Below are positions 46,504-57,274 of a stretch of DNA of 64,000 nt, piece by piece. The stretch's first letter is position 1. Every line of letters begins with the position of its first letter. Below the pieces are notes generated by a model. The model was not told the origin of the DNA. It ran no database searches and worked only from the letters and a program-made list of their open reading frames with translations. Source of the DNA: Nyssa sinensis (lineage: Eukaryota > Streptophyta > Magnoliopsida > Cornales > Nyssaceae). The stretch covers positions 9,944,627 to 10,008,626 of the forward strand of contig CM018041.1 of assembly GCA_008638375.1 (NCBI GenBank). Reading direction: 5' to 3'. The position numbers and the translations under genes were made by a program.

Positions 46504-48476
46504 TAATTACGCTCAAAGAATAACGCGGTAGTTGTAGTGTAGCTTTGGGGTATCGATTCCACAAGGAAACAAAATTAAAAGACTAATAGAAAGAATTTCT
46601 GAAACTAAGAAAAATATTAAACGGTTAACGAGAAATAAAAATATAGAAAAATGATTTTTGAATGCAAATTAAAAATTAAACAAACTGATTAACGGACAAA
46701 ATACTCAAATTTAATGAACAGTGGACTGTCGGGAATCCCTTGCACATATTTGGTATTTTAATTATTTTTAATTCACTGATAACTCAATTAAAAAATTAAA
46801 TTCCAAAAATCTCAATCGGAAGATATAAAATTATGAACCAAAATTAGACTGAAAATAAGTCTTTGAAAAATTATTCAACACTTTTAAATCACCCAAATTA
46901 ATATTCACATTGAGAAAACACGACGACGACAATATACCTAACGAGCAATATTACAACAGAGAATTGAATCAATATAAATATTTAATTGTTCAAAAAATAA
47001 TCAAAACATTAATCCATTTGATAGAAAAAGCATGACTGAATTTATAATCGGACAAAACCCTTTAATTATTTGGAGAATAAAATCCAACAATAAATTAAGA
47101 ATGATCATCAAAGAATTTAACAAGTAAAAATCATGTACAGGAATCAAAAATAAATTAAAACAACCATCTATGGTGCAAGTTTATCCTTAACCCTACTTGA
47201 AAATTTAGTTACCTATGTACAAAACGGATAACATAAAACTTATGGAATAATACTGAGCCATGGAATAGTTGCGCTGATTTTTTTCCTGTTCTGTTTACTG
47301 CCTCTGCGCCGCAGGACCCTCCTGTTTCCTCACTGTTGCACAGCAGCCGCCCAAAAACTCCCCCTCTTTGTTTACTGCCGCAGGTCCCCCTTTTAAAACA
47401 GCCCTCAACTTCCTGTTTTCTTTTTTTTTTTTTCTGCGCCCTAATCCTTACACGCTACAAGCCCCATATCAGCCCACTGCATTTGGGCCTTGCCGCATGC
47501 TTCAGCGCCTGTTTAGCCGCATCAATCCAGCACATGGGCCCCATCTACAGCAAACCAGTTGCACCACACTTCAGCCAGCCGCACCATCACATTTTGCTTT
47601 TGGCATCGGGCCCCACAACAACACAAGACCAGCAGCCCCATGTGATCTCCCTTTTTCTTCTTCTTTTATTTTTTCCTTCTTGTCTTGGCTTGGTTCTTTT
47701 GACTTTTCAAACATAATTTTTCTTTTTTCTTGATTTCACTTTTTTTTAACTTTTCAAACTCTATTCTTTTGTAATTTTTTTTTTTCTTTGATTCTTCTCT
47801 TTCTTCATTCTTCTAATCTCCAAGTAGAACCGTCATCTGCTCTTTTATTTTTTTCTTTCTTTTGCTTTTCTCTCTTCACACGCACAGCCAGCAATCATCA
47901 ACTTTACGTCCCATCAGATAACAATTGAATCTTGACTTGAGTTCTTCACAAAAGTTGTAACCTTGGATAAGTAGATAATTTTAGGTTTAAAAACTACCTG
48001 ATTTGAACTTCAGAAACTCAAGTTATGACCCCTTGAAGTAAGTTGGCCGGATAAGTTCATAACAACTTTCCAGGCCTGTCTTTAAAATAATGTTTGGAGG
48101 GCCAAACGAACTCCAATTTTTACAAATCAGACCTTTTTGAAAAGCCCAAGATATCCTCTAAATATTTGATGAAGATCGCTTTCTCATTCTAAAACTCTAG
48201 CACCATCCAAATCTCAATTGAAATTCAATGGTCGAATCTATCAAAAAATTAAAAATTATTCCAAAAATATTAAGTGTAAAGCGCAATTGCAAACTATCTC
48301 TCACTAACAAATAATGCAATATTTGAGATATAAAATATTAAATAATGCTCAAATACCTCTTATTATAAATAGAAATTAAATAAAATAATATCAAATATAT
48401 TCTCACATTTCTATCCACTTTCTAGCATTTTAATCAAATAATGGGATATTTAGAGTGCACTTTTGCGCACTCATCA
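46504..48476. mobile_element. solo LTR (1,973 bp) inside copia element 1
   Basis: An exact 5-bp TSD TTCAG flanks it (46499-46503 and 48477-48481). The right end reads GTGCACTTTTGCGCACTCATCA. The left end is TAATTACGC, so the TG has mutated. Its CT-rich section (47280-47880) gives long open frames through composition. Its organisation is like the solo LTR at 20056-21634. Confidence 0.8.
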
Positions 48477-49399
48477 TTCAGCATCCGTTATCCCTTGCAA
48501 GAACTAATCTCAGCGCAATTTATGGACCATCTAATCTGTATTGTACTCATGATCATATCGATAGACATAGAAACTGACATGATCACCCGGGCAATGAGTC
48601 ATAACGCAACAGTATATTACAGAACCGTCTTCCCTAACTACTCACGTTAATCCAATTGAACTCATCTACTTTCCTAGACATGCCCTACCGGACCTCATCA
48701 ATCATGATCCTTTAGCAACATGTTAAAATAGCAACATCAAGCTCTCTTTTCATAACGTAGTCCTAGGTCACAAAGGGCACAGTGAAACTCAAAATAGTTC
48801 TCGGAGCTCACACAGTGACGAAGTAGGGATACATTCAATCATTCACTTTATTAAAGGTCACATTAATAGCACATATAATATGTAATGTATGCTATGACGG
48901 AGCTTCCACTCAATTGGGCTTGTCAATTTCAATATCATAAAAACAAGAATAAATGTCGTACGAATCTTAGTCTAGTCGCTATCTAGCACCCGTCACTATC
49001 TTAGCGCCCCCCGTCACTATCTCAGTGCCTAACCCGAACACTCTAACCCAGTTGATGTCCTAGTGCTCGTCTAAAGGTTCACATTCGGCTAACTTCAAGC
49101 TATATGAGGTGTGTGGTCTACCTTTATGCTCGATTCTTTAAAAAAAAAACTCATCTTGACTCAGTTAAGGCGACATATATGACAAAATAAATTCTCCTAC
49201 AAGCCAAAAATTTAATGTCTCATCTTGCTCGTTATTCAAGCGCCAAGGCAATTGTTCGTGTGAGAGAGCCAATCAAAGCCTGTTGACATCTTTCAGAAAT
49301 GTATGCTTGCACAATATTCATCTCAATATGAATAAAACCACAATATGAATCAAAAATCATATATAGAAGACAATGTCAAAATGGTATCCAGTACATCAT

Positions 49400-51070
49400 A
49401 TCCTAACTAAACCCAAACTCTTGACATGTGATGTAAAACCATTTCTAGGGATAGGTTTGGTCAATGAGTCTGCCACCAAATTGACTGTAGATATATGCCT
49501 CAGGACCACCTCCTCTTGTGCAACCATATCTCAAATGTAGTGAAAACATATATTAATGTGTGTTGGTCCTCCCATAGTACTTGGGATCCTTTGCATATGC
49601 CAAAGCTGCCATATTATCACAATAAATGACCACAACATCCTGCCCACATGGCGCTATGTCAAGGCGCTGTAAGAATTTCCCCAACCAAATTGCCTCCTGT
49701 ACTGCTAACGAACAAACTACATACTCAGACTCCATCATGGACAATTGTACAATATTCTGTTTCTTGCTGCACCAAGAAACAATTACTTCACCAAGAAAGA
49801 ATGTATAACCTAAAGTGGACTTGTGCTCATCCCGGTCACAAGCCCAGTCTGCTTCGCTATATCCTTTCAATTTCAAATCCTTACCTTTGTAACACAACAT
49901 AAGACCAGTGGTACCCTGAAGATATCAAAAAATCATCTTTGCCAGCTTTCCAATAAGCTAATCCAGGATTACTCTAGAATCGATTGACCAATCCAACTGC
50001 GAAGCTAATGTCTGGTCTAGTACACAACATAACATACATCAGGCTGCCAACTGCATTCACATAAGGTACTTTAGACATCTGGTTCTTCTCTTCAACTATC
50101 TTAGGGCATTGGCCAAGATGTAAGTCGCATCCTTTCTCTATAGGAATGTCTACGGGCTTGGAGTGATTCATATGGAAATGCTCAAGGACTCTCTTAATGT
50201 AAGTTTCTTGAGATGGGCTAAGTAGCCTCTTTGATCAATCTCTCAAGATCTTCACTCCTAAAATATTGTGTGTTTCACCCATGTCATTCATCTCAAAAGT
50301 AGAGGACAACCATTCTTTAGTGGCGACTATCTCCTTTAAGTTATTCCCAGCAAATAAAATGTCGTCAACATACAATATAAGGATAATGACACTTTCCTTA
50401 GACTGTTTTACATATACACAGTGGTCTTCTTCTATCATCTCAAAACCATGAGATATTATGGCTTCATGAAACCTCACATACCACTGTCTAGAAGATTGTT
50501 TGATACCATAAATAGAACATTTGAGACGGTAGACTTTGCGTTCTTGTCCTTTGACTTCAAAACCCTCTGGTTGAGTCATATAGATCTCTTCTTCTAGTTC
50601 TCCATTAAGAAATACAGTCTTAACATTCATTTGAAAAAGTTCTAAATCCATATGGGCGACAATTGCTAGGATAAGACGAATAAGGGCAAACCTTACTACT
50701 GGGGAGAATGTCTCTTCATAGTCCATACCCTCCTTTTAGGTATAACCTTTTGCCACATGACGCACCTTATATCTGTCAATTGATCCATCTGCCTTGCGCT
50801 TTATCTTCAAGACCCATTTTTTTTCTAATGGCCTTGCGCCTAGTAGGAAGATCAACTAAATCCCAAACATGATTCTTGTCCATAGAACCCATCTCTTTCT
50901 CCATAACAATCATCCATTCATTACAAGCATGTGAAGATAGCGCTTCACTAAAAGAAGCAAGCTCATCTAAATCTAGTGAAATAGCCATAAGTACATCCCC
51001 TTCAATCTCAAAATGACGATGAGGGATAACTCCAGTGCTTACTCTTACGAACTTGACTCTCTTGAAAATC
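49400..51070 (-). pseudogene. copia element 1 pol remnant (RT and RNase H)
   Basis: Several out-of-phase pieces read in order on the minus strand. At 51070-50776 is the pre-RT segment (EALSSHACNEWMIVMEKEM). At 50726-50235 is reverse transcriptase with DYEETFSPVVRFALIRLI, IYGIKQSS and the YVDDIL active-site motif. At 50171-49974 is VGSLMYVMLCTRPDISFAVG. At 49900-49553 is RNase H with ESEYVVCSLAVQEAIWLGKF and YCDNMAALAYAKDP. Frameshifts near 51020, 50750-50780, 50200 and 49920-49970 disable it. Confidence 0.82.
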
Positions 51071-51080
51071 TAACTCAAGA

Positions 51081-52512
51081 TTCCCACTAGATTGAAGATT
51101 ACTCCTATCCTCATTAGCGATTTCAAGATGAGAAACGAATTCCCCACAATCGTCGAGAGGAGCTAGGTTATCTTCATCGAGGGCCATAAAAAACTGGATC
51201 AAGCGCTGCTGATTGCAGTAGCTAAAAAACTTTGTCGTATCTTGAGAACAGCTCCAAGTGGGTTCAGAAGTAGTCAATTGATCCCAAAAAGCCTGCATAT
51301 GAAAGTAAAAAACGTCGATTGGTTCGCCAGGGTCTTGACGCATACAGTGGAGGTGATCTAGGAGTTGGTACTGATGAGAGAGACCAGCAGTGGTGTAGCG
51401 ATCAGCAAGAAAGTCTTAAGCGGCTTTGGCAGTTTCGAAACGACCAAACTGCATACCGATGTATGGAATAGAGGTACTGCGAAAAGTAGAGATGATCTTC
51501 TGATTCTTGTTGTCCCACTCTTCAAGACGATCTAGAAATTTTACCTTAAGTTCTCCGACTCTTTCTTTGGTTTAGGGATATCGCCAGTAATAATACGCCA
51601 GAGTTTGTGGCCTCGAAGGTAGCCAGACATGGCTTGGGTCCAAAGGACATAGTTCTGGCCATTTAGGTCTAAGGGAATGTTGATAGCTAGCTTTGTGGTA
51701 CTCATGATGTCGATAACTGCACACTCAGAGAGAATTTAGACAAAAAAGAGGTCAAAAATGAATTCAAAGGGCAAAAAATACCTAGGAATGGCCTCTTATT
51801 GGCTGAAAAATAGCCTAGAAATGGAGAAAATGTGAAAAATCAGCAAATTGGACTAACGTGACAGTGGGGCTGACGTGGTAGTGACATGGCGATGATGTGG
51901 TCAAGTTTGATGACGTGGCACTAACATGGCAGGGTGACGCGGTGGCGCTGACGTGGCACGAGCGATGATGTGGTAGGGTGACGTGGCAAGATGACGGGGC
52001 TGACGCAACGTGCTAACGTGGCGTGGAGTAGCTTTGCTGGCATGTGGAGAAATAGGGTGCGAGTAGATCTCACTTACCAAGGCTTGGGTGGCCCGTGAGG
52101 GCACATGCGATGGTTTCTGGCGACGGGGAAGGTGGCATTCTGTAGGTCTGGGAGAGGCAATCCAAACCAAGGTGGCTGGAAGTTGTGGTGACGAGCAGGA
52201 AGGCCTTGAATTGGTGATGGTGGTGAGTGATGGGGAGTGGCGTCGACGATCATAGTGGTGAGCAGTGTTCAGTTGTGGGTGCATGTGGATCTCACTTGCC
52301 GAAGCTTGGGTGGCGCGTGAAGGCATGTGCAATGGTTTCTGGCGGCAGGAAAAGTGGCGTTTTGCAGGTCTGGGAAAGGCGATCCAAGCCAAGGTGGTTG
52401 GAAGCTATGGTGACGAGCGGAAGGCCTTGAACTGGTGACGGTGGTGAGCGGTGGGGAGCAGTGCCAGCGGTCGTGGTGGTGAGCAGTGTTCAGTTCTGGA
52501 CGGCCGACACTA
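51081..52512 (-). pseudogene. copia element 2: gag remnant and 5' leader
   Basis: The minus strand reads a UBN2-type gag: start near 51704 (MSTTKLAINIPLDLNGQNY), then pieces with WTQAMSGYLRGHKLWR, HCMRQDPGEPIDVFYFHMQAFWDQL and RLIQFFMALDEDN. It is broken by stops and shifts and ends near 51080, where it fuses to the pre-RT region of element 1. The leader 51850-52500 is unusually GC-rich, with repeated ACGTGG words and a ~215-bp tandem duplication. The long minus-strand frame at 51901-52392 is a by-product of that composition. Confidence 0.6.
52060..52485. repeat. ~215-bp tandem duplication in the copia 2 leader
   Basis: The word CTTGGGTGGC...GTGATGG...GAAGGCCTTGAA recurs at about 52080-52260 and 52303-52480 with roughly 85-90% similarity. 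Confidence 0.7.
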
Positions 52513-52524
52513 GCTCTGATACCA
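52513..52524 (-). other. primer binding site of copia element 2
   Basis: GCTCTGATACCA on the plus strand is the complement of the tRNA-Met primer site. The LTR begins two to three bases to the right. Confidence 0.85.
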
Positions 52525-52526
52525 TA

Positions 52527-55321
52527 TTACAATAGTAAGAGAGAGAGAGAGAGAGAGAGTGGGTAAAACCCTTATATTCAATCTGTATAATACATGTACA
52601 AGAGGGCCTATATATAGGTATACAATAGGGAATATGTCACGACCCACAACCCACCCTTTACGGATTAACGGACCGCAACCATCTGACCCGGCCCTTTCAC
52701 CGAACCAGACCTAATCATCTTGTTACACTACCAACAGTGCAACTAACATGTAACCACATACATCATCATATATATGCCCAATGGAAGACATCAAGTGAAA
52801 GGTTACATGTACCTGTCAGTCTGCTAGTATAGCCTGTAAATTTTCTACGTCATCATCTCGTCCCTAGGACGTGAATACATGGGAGTGCTACAAGATTGTA
52901 CTACTATTACCTTTACTTGTCAAAAACGTCTAATCTGGTCACAGCCTCCTATGGTCTGCTGTCCATGTTAGTCCCTAAAATCATCATATAAATTGGAGTG
53001 AGTTAAACTAAGCTCAGTAAGTAAGTCCTCTACTCTGTCATGTGTACAAGAGTTGAAAAGAAACTAAATCACAAGGATATGATAGTCAGTCAATATATAA
53101 CAACCATAGCTCATCATCGTATATCAATGATCAAGGATACAGATGATAATCATAGTAACAATCATGGCTCATCAATGAATATCAATGATCAGGAATAATA
53201 GCAATCATAGCTCGTCAATGAATCTCAATCATAGGAATATAGCTGATAATCAAGAACATCTAGTTTGAAAGATAACATATCATATGCTACAGTCAAAGAT
53301 TGTCAAATACATGATCAAAGTACGTACTCAAATAATGTTGAGTAACTACCTGATCATTCAAACAAGAACATGATCATACTAGGAATCTCAATAAATAGAT
53401 AATAATGTAAAAAACTAGTGGATGCTATAAACTACAGGGCCCGGTTACCCCTTCTGTGCATAAGCACTGAGCTTAATCTGTAAAACTGGTCCATGTACTC
53501 GGGACAGGACCCCATACTACGCATCCAGATAGAGTTTGTGACTGAGCACAAATCCGGCACTGATAAAATATCAAGATCATGCTACTCTCCACGGAGAAGA
53601 ATGTGGAGCATAACTAGTTCAAGGAAAAATAATATAACTATAACTTTTTACGGCTATGTTATAAGGTTGTCAAGAATGAACAACATCTGGCCCCTCTTGG
53701 CCCTACTTACAAGTGTACAGAATGGTCCTTTGCACAAATGTACGGAATCTCATGATCAGGATATAACATCATCAACAGATATGAAAATTAGGAGTAAGAT
53801 ACATCATGGCTAAGCTATTCCACTAATAAACAATATCACATAGTGGAATCATAGAGGATCTGATATAATAAATAAGAGTACAAATGCGTATAGAAGAACT
53901 GTGACATGGTTAGGAATGTACTAAATGCAGAGATCGGTTATTACTTACCTTCTACTATCCCACGTAAATCAAGTTATTCCTTTCTTTGCGACGCTCTTGT
54001 TATTCGAAAAATACAACTCAGTCTATGCTATGTATTCAAATATATCTATCATGGCTACAAGTCTTTTATTTGCTAATTTAGACCTCGTCATTGTGTCTGG
54101 AATGTCGAATAAAATCAGTTTAGACTTTTACGAATCTTCATTTGGACTCTTGGACTAAAAAGGGAAAAATGGTCATTTTATACTTTTATGTGTCTTTTAT
54201 TCCTGGGATCTCCTTTCATAATTTTGACCTTACCATTGGGTTCAGAATATTCGAAATAATAAAAATTGACTATTTATTTGGCTCGTTTGGAGTCTGTTTG
54301 ACCTAGTTTTGACTTTTGGATATTTTACTAGTTTTCATGTTAAAAATATTATTACATTAATTTACTATTGGGCCTTAGTAGGATTATTCATAATTTCTGG
54401 GGTCAAAGTATAATTCCTAAAATTCTGGTTTGAACCAGTGGGCTTTTAATCCAAAACCCTAAACCGGTCTGATAACCCCCCGGACCAGCCGATTCATGTT
54501 ATTTCTTGGAATCGGGATAGAATATCCCTCTTATCTCCCTTATCTGAGTTTAGGTTAATTCAAATCCCTGATTTCAATTCATTATATCCATATACAAACA
54601 GGCCGATTTTAACTTCATTCAAATAGCAAATGACGTTGCTGTTGTTAACCTTATTTGTGCTTGCTCGGGTCTCGACCTGACCTGACCCAAGACCCGGCCC
54701 GACATGCTAAAACGTCCCACATTTTCCGGTCATCTTCTCCGGCCAGATTCCGACACCAGTCACTGGAACTGCATGCAGTTTCTTCACTTTTCTTATGGTT
54801 TTTACGTCTTATTTTTCCTATTTTGGACACCAATTCGTTCCTAAAACATTTAGCAATCTTTAGGATGGTTTTAAACCTAAAAACTACAATTTTTTTGACA
54901 CCCATTTCAGTTTTCTGACGACTATATTTTGACCCTAACATGATCATTTTTGGATCATTTTTCTTGATTTCAAGTGTGTTAGAATCCTGACATGATTTCC
55001 TACTTGTTTTTATTATCAAAACCAAGTTTGGTTTTCATTTGAATTTCTTTGAACTTAGGTCGTGGGTTACAGAGGGGTTAGTTTGAGTTTTTCTTTCATT
55101 TTTTCTTGCTGGGTTTAGTTCCTAAACATATTCAAATCATAAGAGAAGGTAATTGAGCTCTTACCTTGGTCTCAGGTCTAGCTTTCTTAAAGCTTCATGT
55201 TTTTCTCCATCCATGGTGGCTTGCTGATTTCTTCCCTATCTCAGCTTCTCTCACTTCTCTATCCCTCACTTTTCACTACCTCTCGTTTTAGTTGTTTTGG
55301 TTGCTTACAAGTTAACTGCAG

Positions 55322-55359
<38 letters not shown>

Positions 55360-55423
55360 CAGAATTCTCTCTTTCTGTTTCAGAGTTTGGTTATTTGCAC
55401 GTTTTTGCTTAAATTAGCTGCAG

Positions 55424-55464
<41 letters not shown>

Positions 55465-56162
55465 AAGCTATTCTAATTCAGATTGTTCTTCCTACTATTT
55501 GATTGTCACTTAGAGATTTCCCTCCTATAGTCGGCTGAGGTAATTTGCTAGAAGCCTCTCATGCACAGACTCTAATTCGTGTTCTAGAAGCTTCATGCTT
55601 CTTATGTGTTATATATATCTTATTCACTTTTCACCAGCTTCTACTGTTTTCTTTTCATTTCTTTTTTTCTCATTTTATTTTCCTTCATTTTATATATAGC
55701 ATTTGATATATATATATATATATTATATACATATACATATACATATACATCTCCTTAATATATATATATACATATATATATATAAATACTTAAGTTAATG
55801 TACTATGTAATTATATATATACGTACAACAATTACGTGCACGCTTTTTTGTAAAAATTGGACTTCCAGTACGACGGTCCTCGAGGTACTTGGAACTGCTT
55901 GTAAATCACACCCGTGCATCGTATACTGAACATGACATTCAAACGAACGTCCGATTTTATTTACGTAATGAATTGGCATATAATTCGGTATTACATGTCA
56001 TGACCTAATTCAACCCTGATCGGTTACTGTCTAACTCAGGTCGAAATATTATAAAATAATGCTATCATATTCCAAAAAATAATACTAACATATTTCAAAA
56101 ATATGCTAAGAATATACAATATAGGTATGAACACTATAATTGACAGCACAAGTAATAGTACA
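52527..56162 (-). mobile_element. 5' LTR of copia element 2, split by an insertion
   Basis: The left part (52527-52634) has an (AG)n run and CTATATATAGGTATACAATA. The proposed right part (56110-56162) reads GAATATACAATATAGG and ends AGTACA. The word GAATA at 52630-52634 recurs at 56110-56114, as a TSD would. The intervening 3.5 kb includes solo LTR C and 114 bp (55996-56109) that I cannot place. This joining is an inference. Confidence 0.45.
52635..55995 (-). mobile_element. solo LTR C, related to LTRs A and B
   Basis: Read on the minus strand it starts TGTAATACCG (55995) and ends GGGTTGTGGGTCGTGACA (52635), like solo LTR B. A block at 54120-54310 matches blocks in LTR A (4850-5000) and LTR B (14430-14600). 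No second LTR or pol is present. TA and CA microsatellites lie at 55322-55359 and 55424-55464. Open frames such as 54655-54918 carry no recognised domain. The TSD immediately next to these ends does not match, so the right boundary is uncertain. Confidence 0.65.
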
Positions 56163-56163
56163 C

Positions 56164-57274
56164 GGTACGATGTTTATTAAAAATAAAAAAGAACCATAAT
56201 CATTAATGGAAACATATACGGATGATCATGATTAATGGACACATATATGGATGATATACTGCCATATATCCAAGAAACTCTAAGTCAATGCGAAGACCTG
56301 CAAACTTCTAGTCGTATATAATATATATATATAAATGAAATTTCAGAAGTTACGTAAGCTGTTACGTAAATGTTTTTTTTTTTAATCTTTAAATAGACAG
56401 GAAAGTGCATATATATAGAAACCCTAACATTCAATCCCAATACCACTGATTAAATTGATCATTCAATTTCCCTGGTTAGTTGCTCTACTACTTTGGACGC
56501 TTTCATCTCCCAGCTACCCTCGTTAGAGTAAGTTTCTCTGCACAACTCACAACCCATTTTGATTTTTTCATTTACTCATGCTTTTCAATAACATTAATTT
56601 TATGCCTTAACAAGATTTATTGAATTCCTTTTTATATAGCCTAGAATTTTTCAAGTTCTTTTTTCTTTAGTTGATTTTTTTGTCTAATTTAAAAATTAGT
56701 GTTAATAAATTAAGTTATTTGTTCAAAAATATTATTTATCAATATTAATTTTTTATACTTTTTTTATTTTTAAATTTATGACCTTCTGATCTAAGTCTTT
56801 ATACACACGTATATATTCTTCTAGGGTCCATATCACTTCTTACCCTGTTTGACCAGCTTTGTCCATGGACCATGATGTCCATGGGGGCAATCAGGTTCGT
56901 TAATGGAAATAATAAATTAAAAACTATCACCGCCTAGTTTTCATAGCGACTAAGATGTAGAATTAGTAAAAGTTTTTCTCATGATTTTACGAAATCCTTG
57001 TGCGATCAGGATTGCTTACTTGCTTGGTTATGTATATACATACCTCCATTATTATTTTTCAATTCAACTATCAGATCCATAAATTGCTTTCCATTTCCAT
57101 GTTCGTTGCTCTTCTGACGCTACGAATTCTCGATCTAACTTCATTAGACAAGTTTCATCAAGAACTATACGCTCAATCACTAATCCTCATTATTTTGATC
57201 ATTTCTCATGCTTGAAAAATATAATTTAATTTTGATGATTAATTAACTAGATTTTTTCTTTTCGGGTCAAGAGT
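56164..57274 (+). promoter_or_regulatory. upstream region of paralogue C: distal and proximal leader exons
   Basis: The match to the paralogue A upstream starts at about 56166. The distal unit has TATATATA (56410-56417) and a leader ending at donor TTAGA|GTAAGT (GT 56528). In the proximal leader (57050-57145) the donor reads TTAGACAAGTTT, so the GT is lost, and the acceptor is TCAAG instead of TCAG. The CRM element is absent here, giving the empty site of the A insertion (GGTTATGTATATAC near 57030). Confidence 0.6.

Larger units (their letters stand above)
46305..51080 (-). mobile_element. copia element 1 (body), degenerate, with solo LTR inside
   Basis: The 3' non-coding region (46305-49370) is interrupted by a solo LTR at 46504-48476, then RT and RNase H coding follows. 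Protease and integrase are missing. At the upstream end the frame runs into sequence of another copia element near 51080. Confidence 0.7.

Noticed and set aside
47336..47733. Overlapping 121-126-codon frames
   Set aside because: Inside the solo LTR's CT-rich block, a product of composition.
51901..52392. 163-codon minus-strand Pro/His/Arg-rich frame
   Set aside because: GC-rich tandemly repeated retroelement leader. No homology recognised.
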